DNA of 20,310 bases from the NCBI GenBank assembly GCA_964342805.1, contig CAYFHQ010000069.1, positions 1 to 20,310 of the forward strand, written 5' to 3'. This DNA is from CAYFHQ01 sp964342805 (GTDB lineage Bacteria; Bacillota; Clostridia; Peptostreptococcales; Acidaminobacteraceae). A model generated the notes under the pieces. The model worked only from the letters and a program-made list of their open reading frames with translations. It had not been told where the DNA came from and did not search any database. Shown here piece after piece: positions 8,365 through 15,131 of this stretch. The position numbers and the translations under genes are program-made. Within the stretch, counting starts at the first letter, position 1. Every line of letters starts with the position of its first letter.

Positions 8365-9792
8365 TCATATGTCGTCATGGACCTCTACTTGGTTTTTGCC
8401 CCCCTCCTTGGACCGGTAAAGGGCGTCGTCAGCCCGTTTGAAAACACTGGCTTCCGTGTCTTTCCCCTGGGCTTCTGTGACTCCAATACTAATGGTTGTA
8501 CCCACTTCATTGAGGGTGGGGTCCCGTTGAATCTCATGGTGGAAGGCATCTAGGGCTAAAATGGACTCTTCCAAGGTGGCATACTGGATAACGGCAAACT
8601 CGTCTCCTCCAATACGGGATAGAACATGGGGTTCTTTAAAATGTGCCATGGCAATCTTGGCCACAGCTTTCAAGGCGTCGTCCCCCCGGTCGTGGCCCAA
8701 CTGGTCATTGATGGTTTTCAAATTGTCCAAGTCAAACAAGGCCAGGGTAAAGTGGACCCGGTCTCGATTCTGGACAGCCTTTTTAAGAGTGCTTTCAAAG
8801 ATGGTCCGATTGGGGACAGTGGTCAATTGGTCTGTATTGGAAAGACGAATAATCTGCTTCTTGTAGCGGGTAATGGCAAAGTTGGTGGCGATCATCATTA
8901 TACAAGCCGCTACCACAAGGGCACCAAACATTTGAATGGTGTACTGGTTAAGGGCTGTGGTAAATTGAGAGGTGCTCTTGGTCACCACCAGGTACCAGTC
9001 CAACATGGGCAGGTACTGGACCGTGAAATACTTTTTGTTGAGTTGTTTTTCCAGTAGACCCTCTTGGCTGGTGGCGATCGCCAAGAGCTCAGGGGCGATG
9101 TTTTCCTGGCTGAAGACTGTCTCTTCTTTAATCAGGTCTAAGTTGGGGTGCACAAGAATAAGACCCTCCTCATTGACCAAGTAGGCACCCACCTCTTGGT
9201 TTTCCTCATACCGGGAAAGGATATCCTGCAAGTGGGTAATCCGGGTTCCTACCCCTGTCACGCCTGCATAGGCCCCACTGGGGTCCCTCATGATGGCGTT
9301 GACATAGACGGTTAAGGCGAAATCATCCAGTTGTTCCGTGTTGACTTCTATGGCATAGTCTTCTTCCAAAACCATTAAGGGCTCATACCAAAAAGCGGCT
9401 GGCGTGCCCAGTTCAACCTTGGCATCGGTCCCTCCGGGATGGTAGTAGCTGAGGGTTTCGTGGGGCACAAGAAAAACAGACTCATAACCCGTGGCTGTTT
9501 GAATGGCTGACAAGTAGCGGGCAATCCGGTCTTCGGTTTCCTCGGTGTCCTCATTCATGAAGTCATGGACAATGACATTTTGTGCCATGATCATTGAGGT
9601 ATTAATGGGCTCCACCAACTCGTCTCTGATTTCAGAGTACATGTTGGTATGGGTCAACCGGGTGACATTTCGTATGTCCTCCAGGGTCAAGTCATTGATA
9701 ATATTCTGGGTCAGGACGGCCACCACCGCCATGATGGTGACGATCACAGCCAAATTAATGAAGTTAATTGGAATGATCTTTTTATTTTGCAC
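8365..9792 (-). CDS. Membrane-bound diguanylate cyclase (Cache-GGDEF)
   Basis: 475 residues. TM1 is at about 8-30. An extracytoplasmic Cache-type sensor region follows to about 285 (for example VGAYLVNEEGLILVHPNLDL), then TM2 near 290-312 and a GGDEF domain to the end. The GGDEF motif itself is at 395-399 (SRIGGDEFAVIQ), with the substrate-pocket segment LFDLDNLKTINDQLGHDRGD upstream, so c-di-GMP synthesis is likely. The RxxD inhibitory site expected just before the motif reads KEPH, so product inhibition is probably absent. The open frame runs to 9894, but that extension is Arg-rich and lacks a Shine-Dalgarno sequence. The GTG at 9792 has GGGAGGGG upstream and starts VQNKKIIPINF, so it is chosen. 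Confidence 0.9.
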   Translation of the reverse strand: MQNKKIIPINFINLAVIVTIMAVVAVLTQNIINDLTLEDIRNVTRLTHTNMYSEIRDELVEPINTSMIMAQNVIVHDFMNEDTEETEDRIARYLSAIQTATGYESVFLVPHETLSYYHPGGTDAKVELGTPAAFWYEPLMVLEEDYAIEVNTEQLDDFALTVYVNAIMRDPSGAYAGVTGVGTRITHLQDILSRYEENQEVGAYLVNEEGLILVHPNLDLIKEETVFSQENIAPELLAIATSQEGLLEKQLNKKYFTVQYLPMLDWYLVVTKSTSQFTTALNQYTIQMFGALVVAACIMMIATNFAITRYKKQIIRLSNTDQLTTVPNRTIFESTLKKAVQNRDRVHFTLALFDLDNLKTINDQLGHDRGDDALKAVAKIAMAHFKEPHVLSRIGGDEFAVIQYATLEESILALDAFHHEIQRDPTLNEVGTTISIGVTEAQGKDTEASVFKRADDALYRSKEGGKNQVEVHDDI

Positions 9793-9911
9793 AGACACCC
9801 CTCCCGACTGCGACCGCATTCGTTTTATCCTTCGGCAGGCCCACAAGCCTCGACCTGCTATGACCCTGCCTAATCGTCTCATTTGGCTTTCCAATTTACT
9901 TTCTTACATCC

Positions 9912-9929
9912 CTTAATTACCCCATTAAG
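9912..9929. promoter_or_regulatory. Inverted repeat between divergent GGDEF and XRE-methyltransferase genes
   Basis: CTTAAT (9912-9917) and ATTAAG (9924-9929) are perfect inverted copies around a 6-base spacer, in the 248-base divergent region. Apart from this and AGGAC (9943-9947) with GTCCT (9956-9960), the spacer shows nothing I can identify. An operator for the XRE-type protein is possible but unproven. Confidence 0.3.
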
Positions 9930-10040
9930 TCTAGCCAGACGCAGGACCTTCAAAAGTCCTTGACCCATGGCGAGTCAATTCTCCAATAGGGTGATTGAGC
10001 TAGGAGCCCTTTACCGCTAGACTGGATATAGGAGGTAGCT

Positions 10041-11141
10041 ATGGACAAACTAAAGGAAAATCTGATCCTATTGAGAAACAGAGCCGGATATACACAAAAA
10101 GACCTGGGAACCAAGGTGAATGTGACCTTCCAGACCGTCAGCAAGTGGGAAAATGGAACCCGGTTGCCGGACATTAGCCTACTCCCCAAACTGGCTCAAA
10201 TCTATGAAGTATCGGTTGACCAACTACTGGGCGTAACGTCCTTGGATGACCATCCCTACGGAAAAAGAAACAAGGACACCGCCGCCTACCGGAGTGCCAA
10301 TAAAAAGCAGTTTGAGGCAAGCCGCCGCCTGTATTGGAATGACGATTATCTCCGCTTTATTATCCAGGAGGTTTGGAAGATCAATCGTCCCATTCGCATT
10401 GCAGAAATCGGTTGTGGGACGGGCATCTTCGCAAATCAATTGTTGGCCTGTCTTCCAGCAGGAAGTACCTACACGGGATATGAAGTCAGCGACTTCCTCA
10501 GGGAAGAAGGGGCCAAAGAACTTGAAGGCAACCCTCTGGTGAACCTCCTTTCCTTTGATGCGCTTTATACAGAAAAAACGGTTTTTGACCTGGTGGTCTG
10601 CCAGGGCTACCTGCGACATCAGGGCAGTCCGCTGGATGTCCTGACAAGCATGAAGTCTATTGCACGACCCGGTGGTTTGATCGCCTGCCACGAAGAAAAC
10701 CGTCCATTTGAAATGAACGGCTTGCTCTTGGGACATGAAAAAGATGATAGTTTTGAAAAGGGTGTCTTCCTTGAAAAAATGTGGGAAACAGAAATGCGTG
10801 AAGAAGGCCGAGACTACCGGATGGGGCTCCGCCTCCCCTTGCTCCTAAAGCAGGCGGGCTTACGAGACATTGGCACCCGTTTGAATGACCGGGTCAATGT
10901 GATCGGTGGCGAGACCGCATCTCAACCCCTATTGGATTTGATCAATGACCACTATGCCCTCACCAGCATAAGTGAAGAAGGCTTCATGGACTTTCTTCTG
11001 CAAAGGGGGCTCAGTCGCTACGAGGCCCTCCGTTATATTGACATGTACCAGCGTCGCAGAACATTTATGGAGCGGCCTGCTGACCAAGTGAACCTGGTGC
11101 ATACGGTGGGGAGTCTCTTGTCTTGGGGCGTCAAGCCTTAG
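10041..11141 (+). CDS. XRE-family HTH regulator fused to a SAM-dependent methyltransferase
   Basis: 366 residues. Residues about 5-63 are a Cro/C1-type helix-turn-helix (LRNRAGYTQKDLG, then VNVTFQTVSKWENGTRLPD). Residues about 115-250 are a class I methyltransferase, with the SAM-binding motif I RIAEIGCGTGIFANQLL at 119-135 and a following acidic residue in GYEVS. A C-terminal region to 366 has no family I recognise. The ATG at 10041 follows TAGGAGGT. It is divergent from the diguanylate cyclase and converges on the ABM gene with only 11 bases between stops. It could be a regulator that senses SAM, or a small-molecule methyltransferase with a DNA-binding domain; the substrate is unknown. Confidence 0.9.
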   Translation: MDKLKENLILLRNRAGYTQKDLGTKVNVTFQTVSKWENGTRLPDISLLPKLAQIYEVSVDQLLGVTSLDDHPYGKRNKDTAAYRSANKKQFEASRRLYWNDDYLRFIIQEVWKINRPIRIAEIGCGTGIFANQLLACLPAGSTYTGYEVSDFLREEGAKELEGNPLVNLLSFDALYTEKTVFDLVVCQGYLRHQGSPLDVLTSMKSIARPGGLIACHEENRPFEMNGLLLGHEKDDSFEKGVFLEKMWETEMREEGRDYRMGLRLPLLLKQAGLRDIGTRLNDRVNVIGGETASQPLLDLINDHYALTSISEEGFMDFLLQRGLSRYEALRYIDMYQRRRTFMERPADQVNLVHTVGSLLSWGVKP

Positions 11142-11152
11142 CCAAAATAGCT

Positions 11153-11446
11153 TTACAGAAGGTGCTTGAGTTCCTGAATGTCCAGTGAATCAAAGGCATT
11201 TTGCACCAGACCATTGAAGGTTTCCATGTGGGGCGCTTGCAGATGGGTCTGCCAGTGGTCCTTGGTTTCCCAAATTTCGTAGATGGTGAGCTGGTTGGGA
11301 GATTGTTCACTCTCCAGTAGGTCGAAGTATAGACAGCCGTCTTCACCTTTCACAGCAGCCATGATTTCCCTGAGGGTCTTTTGGACAGGTTCCATTTGGT
11401 CCTCTTTGACTTGGATCTTTACCAGTAATACCAGTTGATTCTTCAT
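11153..11446 (-). CDS. ABM-type (YgiN-like) putative quinol monooxygenase
   Basis: 97 residues with the antibiotic-biosynthesis-monooxygenase fold pattern: an N-terminal strand VLLVKIQVKED, then VKGEDGCLYFDLLES and IYEIWETKDHWQTHLQAPHM. The EIW and the His of the HL/PH region are typical of YgiN-like proteins, small dimers that oxidise quinols or catechol-like compounds, or detoxify electrophiles. The ATG at 11446 follows AAAGAGGT, 21 bases after the radical SAM stop, so the two are probably co-transcribed. Function within this organism is unknown. Confidence 0.85.
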   Translation of the reverse strand: MKNQLVLLVKIQVKEDQMEPVQKTLREIMAAVKGEDGCLYFDLLESEQSPNQLTIYEIWETKDHWQTHLQAPHMETFNGLVQNAFDSLDIQELKHLL

Positions 11447-11467
11447 GAGTACCTCTTTCTTGTTGGT

Positions 11468-12346
11468 TTATAAGCTATTCCGAGTGCCTGGTGAGTTGAG
11501 TGCTTCCTCTGTCATCTTGTCCATGGTGGCTTGAATGTGCCGGACCATCCTGTCCTTGTCAGCCGGAAGAATGCCGTAGAACTTGGAGGTATTGGTGGGG
11601 TGGTTGCTGTAGAAGGGGACTTGGTCTAGGTCAAGATGGTTGAGTAGACTGATCTCTTCTTCCAGGACTTCCCGTTCACTTGCAGGTGTGTAGAGTCCAC
11701 TTTCCACTTGTTGACCCAGGGTGGACCCCTCAAATATACCGGTTGTACAGATCCAGATTAGGGCTGGTTTGGTCTTGTTGAGGAGCTGGGCGGTTGCCAG
11801 GGCATTTTCTTGACCCATTCCCTTGCCTGCTATGCCGATCATTAGGCCGTGTAAATGACGGATACCTGCCTTGTTGAGCCTTTCCAGTTGGTCGTAGGCT
11901 TCTTCAATATGGTGGCCCTTATTCATGTGGTCCAGGGTGGGCCCATGGCCTGTTTCGATCCCCATCCAGAGGTCGTTAATTCTAGCTTCCTTGAGCATGG
12001 CAAGTTCCTGGTCGGTCTTGCTGCGGACGTTGGAAATAGAGGCATACATGGTGATGGTTTCAAGCATGGGAAAGTGTTTGATCAGTAGGTCAGAAATGGC
12101 CTTTAGGCGTCTGGCACTGAGGACGAAGGCGTCCCCATTCACTAGAAAAATCCGTTTTAAGGTCTTTCGGCCCTGTTTGAGTTCTAAGACGTCCTTTTCT
12201 ATTTGTCCCAGGTCTTCCACATGGAAGGGGTCATTTTTGTACATGGTGCAAAAGGTACACTGGTTGTGTGCACAGCCTGACGTCACCTGCAAAAGCTGGG
12301 TGCTAGCTTCCAGGGGTGGTCGGTATATTGATCCTGTAAATTTCAT
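11468..12346 (-). CDS. Radical SAM protein
   Basis: 292 residues. The cluster cysteines are Cys25, Cys30 and Cys33 in TSGCAHNQCTFC, a CX4CX2C spacing rather than the textbook CX3CX2C. A following aromatic/Tyr segment (TMYKNDPF) and the downstream LVNGDAFVLS and DLWMGIETGHGPTLDHMNKGH segments match the Elp3/COG1032-like radical SAM core. The ORF can extend to 12418, but the ATG at 12346 with TTAGGAGA upstream gives the expected N-terminus (MKFTGSIYRPP) and is chosen. Substrate unknown. Its predicted 5' leader of about 80 bases contains the hairpin at 12361-12404. Confidence 0.9.
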   Translation of the reverse strand: MKFTGSIYRPPLEASTQLLQVTSGCAHNQCTFCTMYKNDPFHVEDLGQIEKDVLELKQGRKTLKRIFLVNGDAFVLSARRLKAISDLLIKHFPMLETITMYASISNVRSKTDQELAMLKEARINDLWMGIETGHGPTLDHMNKGHHIEEAYDQLERLNKAGIRHLHGLMIGIAGKGMGQENALATAQLLNKTKPALIWICTTGIFEGSTLGQQVESGLYTPASEREVLEEEISLLNHLDLDQVPFYSNHPTNTSKFYGILPADKDRMVRHIQATMDKMTEEALNSPGTRNSL

Positions 12347-12360
12347 AAATTCTCCTAACA

Positions 12361-12410
12361 TGCCGGGAACAAAGTGACGGTGCCCTTGCACCGACCTCCC
12401 GGTATTTTTT
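12361..12410 (+). terminator. Hairpin followed by T6: plus-strand terminator or radical SAM leader structure
   Basis: Outer stem 12361-12368 with 12397-12404 (one G-U pair) and inner stem 12378-12383 (CGGTGC) with 12388-12393 (GCACCG), loop CCTT. Six T follow at 12405-12410 on the plus strand. As a terminator it would stop plus-strand transcripts running on from the XRE-methyltransferase gene. On the minus strand it lies inside the predicted leader of the radical SAM mRNA, ending a few bases from its ribosome binding site. Confidence 0.5.
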
Positions 12411-12432
12411 ATGAACATGCATCTTCACTTGC

Positions 12433-12461
12433 AGTATAAACAGGACCTTTCTTTTCCACAA
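12433..12461 (-). promoter_or_regulatory. Possible sigma-A promoter of the radical SAM-ABM unit
   Basis: On the minus strand, -10 TATACT (12438-12433, five of six consensus bases) follows a weak -35 TTGTGG (12461-12456) by 17 bases. It would start transcription near 12426, leaving a leader of about 80 bases. Confidence 0.4.
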
Positions 12462-12500
12462 GAACGGTCTTTTTTGTGCATTAATATGAAATTGGGTAGT

Positions 12501-12520
12501 CAGTATGGAAAACCATAGTG
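12501..12520. promoter_or_regulatory. 20-bp inverted repeat upstream of the ydeI-like operon
   Basis: CAGTATGGAAAACCATAGTG: eight-base arms with one mismatch around AAAA. It lies about 125 bases before the ydeI-like start, in the spacer shared with the divergent radical SAM gene. It looks like an operator; the factor is unknown. Confidence 0.4.
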
Positions 12521-12576
12521 TCCTGCAAACCTTTAGAACAAGTAGGATTCAGGGTAATAGCCTCCTCTTTCGTCTT

Positions 12577-12606
12577 GCAAGGGGCACTGGTTGACCCCTT
12601 GCTTTT
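12577..12606 (+). terminator. Terminator-like hairpin in the leader of the ydeI-like operon
   Basis: A perfect 8-bp stem GCAAGGGG (12577-12584) with CCCCTTGC (12595-12602), a 10-base loop and four T at 12603-12606, ending 38 bases before the ydeI-like ATG. It may be an attenuator of that operon or a barrier to upstream read-through. The T tract is short. Confidence 0.45.
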
Positions 12607-12644
12607 GGGGGTACTTATGTAATGCAATGAGAAGGGAGTCAGTC

Positions 12645-13199
12645 ATGGAAAAAAGCACATTTAATGGCCAGGTGGAAACCATCAAAGATTGGAAGATCAT
12701 ACGCCTGCCCAAGGAGGTCAGTGACCCCCTGTCGTCAAGAGGCATGTGTATGGGGTTAATGAGTGCCCTCAATACGGACTGGGTAGTGGCCCTGGAACCC
12801 GACGGGGATATGGGACACTGGTTCTGTGTGCCTGACGACCTCTTACGAAAAATGAAAACCCTTTCCATTCCTGAGGAGTGGCTCATTGAAATGCAACTGA
12901 TAGAGCTGGCTGGTGGAGACTGGCTAGACCCAGTGCTTCCAGCGGACATTGGCCAAGCCTTTGACGAGGCTGGCTTAATCCCTGTCTGGACCCACTTGAC
13001 CCCAAAGGCTAAGTGGGCCTGGGTGCGGTGGGTCAGGGCCACTGCAAATGCTGCAACCCGTGTAAAGCGAATAGAGACGGCTTGTTCCATGTTAAGCGAA
13101 GGCAAAAAGAGACCCTGTTGCTTTGACCATAGTCGCAGCACAGAGCCTCATGTTTCTAAGAGTGGTGTTTTGTTAGACCCCAACGATGGTGTTCACTAA
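12645..13199 (+). CDS. YdeI/OmpD-associated and DUF1905-like protein
   Basis: 184 residues. The N-terminal half (FNGQVETIKDWKIIRLPKEV, then MGHWFCVPDDLL) resembles DUF1905. The C-terminal half, WVRWVRATANAATRVKRIET followed by ACSMLSEGKKRPCCFD, matches the YdeI helix-loop pattern (R-W-I-R-x-T-x-N-x-x-T-R-x-x-R-I, then KRRPCCF). YdeI-type proteins are linked to resistance to some antimicrobial peptides, but the mechanism is unclear. The frame is open from 12591, but the ATG at 12645 has AAGGGAG at correct spacing. An equally long antisense ORF is its shadow. It is the first of three genes on the plus strand, 13 bases before the next. Confidence 0.85.
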   Translation: MEKSTFNGQVETIKDWKIIRLPKEVSDPLSSRGMCMGLMSALNTDWVVALEPDGDMGHWFCVPDDLLRKMKTLSIPEEWLIEMQLIELAGGDWLDPVLPADIGQAFDEAGLIPVWTHLTPKAKWAWVRWVRATANAATRVKRIETACSMLSEGKKRPCCFDHSRSTEPHVSKSGVLLDPNDGVH

Positions 13200-13212
13200 C
13201 GGGGAGGGCAAC

Positions 13213-13905
13213 ATGTTTGTTAAACGTTTTTTGATCGTTTCTTTTGTTGTTTTGCTTTCTGTACTATCCGTGTATGGCCTTCAAACCGTCTTGAAAGCTT
13301 GGGATGCCTCTACAGGGCCTTCGCTTAATGAAACCTCAACACAGGATACTTCCAACATAGATTCACATAGAGACGCTGATGAGGCTGACAAAAGCCTTGT
13401 AAACCCTCAAACCCCAGACATGGCTAGTCCTGATTCGGAAGATCATGAGCCTTCAAGGGCGTCAGATAAAGATTCCTCACCGGAGAATAGTGACCATCAA
13501 GATCACCTAGGTCAAGAAAATGCTCATGGAGAAATGGCCCCTGAGGAAGGCATAGAAGCTGTATCTATCCAAACTGAGACTTCTGTTCCCTTGGACGATT
13601 TGTCCTATGACATGGAAGCCTTAGTCCCGCATTCCATTTCCCATATAAAGAAGATCTTATCTGCCCTCGATGCCTATACAAACCAAGAACTGTCCGTCCA
13701 GGACTTAAAAAGAGAGCTCATTCAAAAGAATTACATTCACTTTGAAGAAGAACTCTCTCAAAAAAACCTTGAAGTTCACGCAGTACTGCAAGGACACATG
13801 TTTAGAGTTGAGACCTTTGATGATCAGTCTGGCGATGTTCAACTACTCGATTCCACCCTTCAAGATATTCAGACCATACTCCAGCACCTTTTAAGCGTAG
13901 AGTAA
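13213..13905 (+). CDS. Membrane-anchored acidic protein of unknown function
   Basis: 230 residues starting MFVKRFLIVSFVVLLSVLSV: one N-terminal membrane anchor or uncleaved signal at about 5-25. A Ser/Asp/Glu/His-rich linker of low complexity follows, at about 30-125 (for example HQDHLGQENAHGEM). A compact C-terminal domain at about 135-230 has predicted helices (SHIKKILSALDAYTNQELSV, then LQDIQTILQHLL). I do not recognise the family. The ATG at 13213 has GGGGAGGG upstream. It ends 9 bases before the four-helix membrane protein, with which it is likely co-expressed, so it may be its extracytoplasmic partner; that link is inference. The many His and acidic residues could bind metal. Confidence 0.8.
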   Translation: MFVKRFLIVSFVVLLSVLSVYGLQTVLKAWDASTGPSLNETSTQDTSNIDSHRDADEADKSLVNPQTPDMASPDSEDHEPSRASDKDSSPENSDHQDHLGQENAHGEMAPEEGIEAVSIQTETSVPLDDLSYDMEALVPHSISHIKKILSALDAYTNQELSVQDLKRELIQKNYIHFEEELSQKNLEVHAVLQGHMFRVETFDDQSGDVQLLDSTLQDIQTILQHLLSVE

Positions 13906-13914
13906 GGAGAGCCC

Positions 13915-14355
13915 ATGGATACGATTACAATTCCTATTCAGATTCTGCGGATCATGGGTTGGGCAAATGTCCTCCTTGTACTCCTGGCGATTGGCTTGCA
14001 TGTCACGATTGGCCTCTACAAGTTGACGAGAAACCATAAGTCGCCCTTGGCTGAACGAGTCAATCATTTGTCTAAGATCAGTTTACCCTTCCTTCGTTCC
14101 TACCACCCTGTCTTTGGAAGTGTCATTGTATTTTACGGACTCATCCATGGCTATTACTTGCTGTTTGGTGTTGAGGTTCATTCTGGTTATTTGGTTTGGA
14201 CCTTGCTCGCCTTGCTTGGAATGACAGGAATACTCCTTTATAGAAAGATTTGGCCTTCTAAGCGATCTTTCATTCGTGCAACACACAAGATACTCATGTA
14301 TGCACTCATTCCCTTACTGATCTACCATATTCTTAAAATGAAAAGCATACTATAG
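13915..14355 (+). CDS. Four-helix membrane protein, predicted small di-haem b-type cytochrome
   Basis: 146 residues with four membrane helices at about 13-34, 64-84, 90-108 and 122-141. His64 and His78 in helix 2 and His124 and His138 in helix 4 are each exactly 14 apart. Two parallel HX13H motifs are the arrangement that binds two stacked b haems in cytochrome b and ferric-reductase-type proteins. Helix 1 carries another His (29) and helix 3 opens with His89. The ATG at 13915 follows AAGGAG. Its stop overlaps that of the converging hemerythrin-like gene by 6 bases. The membrane topology and histidines are seen; haem binding and electron transfer across the membrane are inferred. I do not know a named family for it. 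Confidence 0.8.
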   Translation: MDTITIPIQILRIMGWANVLLVLLAIGLHVTIGLYKLTRNHKSPLAERVNHLSKISLPFLRSYHPVFGSVIVFYGLIHGYYLLFGVEVHSGYLVWTLLALLGMTGILLYRKIWPSKRSFIRATHKILMYALIPLLIYHILKMKSIL

Positions 14356-14907
14356 ACCATACTTGGCTTCCAGTTCAGATACTAGACGAACATACTTTTC
14401 CTGAATCCGGTCAGTCATTTGCTTGCCTTCAAAAATGGCGCACTCCCCGTGGATTTGTTCTAGGGTTTCGGACTTGAGCTTGCGGTCAGCAAAGGGATAG
14501 ACCACGTCGTCTTCCTTGTCGATGTGACGGTTGAGTAGGTGGGTATAGGAAATGGCATTGGCAATGACGTCCAGTCGGGCGTCATGATTTCCTTTTTGGA
14601 CAGCTTCCACTGCTTGTTCCAAGTCATGGATAAACAGGCGGCCCTGCAAATGCTCCACCATCATGCCATGGGTAATAAGCTTTTCTCCGGTTTCTCCAGT
14701 TTCCTCAATAATGCGGTTGAAGAGGATGTCCTCTTCCTTGCCATGGTGGTGCTTGTCTGCGTATTCACGGACAAAATCGATCATGAGGGCAAAGTCACCA
14801 TAGTCAACCGGCTTGTCTTCCAGGATCAGTTGGCAAGCTTGACGGATCACCTTGAGCATTCGCTTGATATATACGTGTTCTTCAACCATGAGTTGTAGTC
14901 CATTCAT
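14350..14907 (-). CDS. Hemerythrin-like (HHE domain) protein
   Basis: 185 residues. The iron-ligand pattern of hemerythrin HHE domains is visible: His11 in the first helix, His53-His55 with Glu58/Glu59 (HHHGKEED), His80 and His85 (HGMMVEH), then His123 and His128 with Glu132 (HLLNRHIDKEDDVVYP). Members bind a di-iron centre and serve in O2 or NO sensing, storage, or repair of iron centres. The ATG at 14907 follows GAGGTGA. A CRP/FNR-like palindrome lies 84 bases upstream. It converges on, and overlaps by 6 bases, the putative b-type cytochrome gene. Confidence 0.92.
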   Translation of the reverse strand: MNGLQLMVEEHVYIKRMLKVIRQACQLILEDKPVDYGDFALMIDFVREYADKHHHGKEEDILFNRIIEETGETGEKLITHGMMVEHLQGRLFIHDLEQAVEAVQKGNHDARLDVIANAISYTHLLNRHIDKEDDVVYPFADRKLKSETLEQIHGECAIFEGKQMTDRIQEKYVRLVSELEAKYGL

Positions 14908-14991
14908 CTGGTCACCTCTATTCCGTGGGTCAGTTTGATTGCCTCGTGTTTGACTCTTATGGGTATTGTCCCATATACCCTTTACCCCCGT

Positions 14992-15009
14992 CTGTGATTT
15001 GGGTCACAG
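14992..15009 (-). promoter_or_regulatory. CRP/FNR-family binding site upstream of the hemerythrin-like gene
   Basis: CTGTGATTTGGGTCACAG is a perfect TGTGA-N6-TCACA palindrome with one more complementary base pair at the ends. Its centre (15000.5) is about 42 bases before the start implied by a -10-like GACAAT at 14970-14965 (minus), the usual spacing for class II activation. Which family member binds is not known. Confidence 0.6.
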
Positions 15010-15046
15010 TTTCGCTGTCATAACCTCATGTAATCCAAAAGAGCAA

Positions 15047-15079
15047 AACCCCAGACTTACGTAAAAGTAGTCTGGGGTT
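15047..15079 (-). terminator. Rho-independent terminator after the ArsC/Spx-like gene
   Basis: The 11-bp arms 15047-15057 (AACCCCAGACT) and 15069-15079 (AGTCTGGGGTT) are perfectly complementary. On the minus strand the stem is followed by TTTTGCTCTTTT. It lies 52 bases after the stop of the ArsC/Spx-like gene. Confidence 0.85.
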
Positions 15080-15131
15080 ATTGATTGTTAATTGGCTTAC
15101 TTGGCCAAATTCCTTTGGCTCAGGCAAGGCT

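Noticed and set aside
10224..10736. A 170-codon minus-strand ORF inside the XRE-methyltransferase gene
   Set aside because: It is the antisense shadow of a gene with clear HTH and SAM-binding motifs.
12533..13141. A 202-codon minus-strand ORF opposite the ydeI-like gene
   Set aside because: Its protein is Ser/Pro/Met-rich without family features, while the plus-strand frame shows clear YdeI/DUF1905 patterns and a good ribosome binding site.
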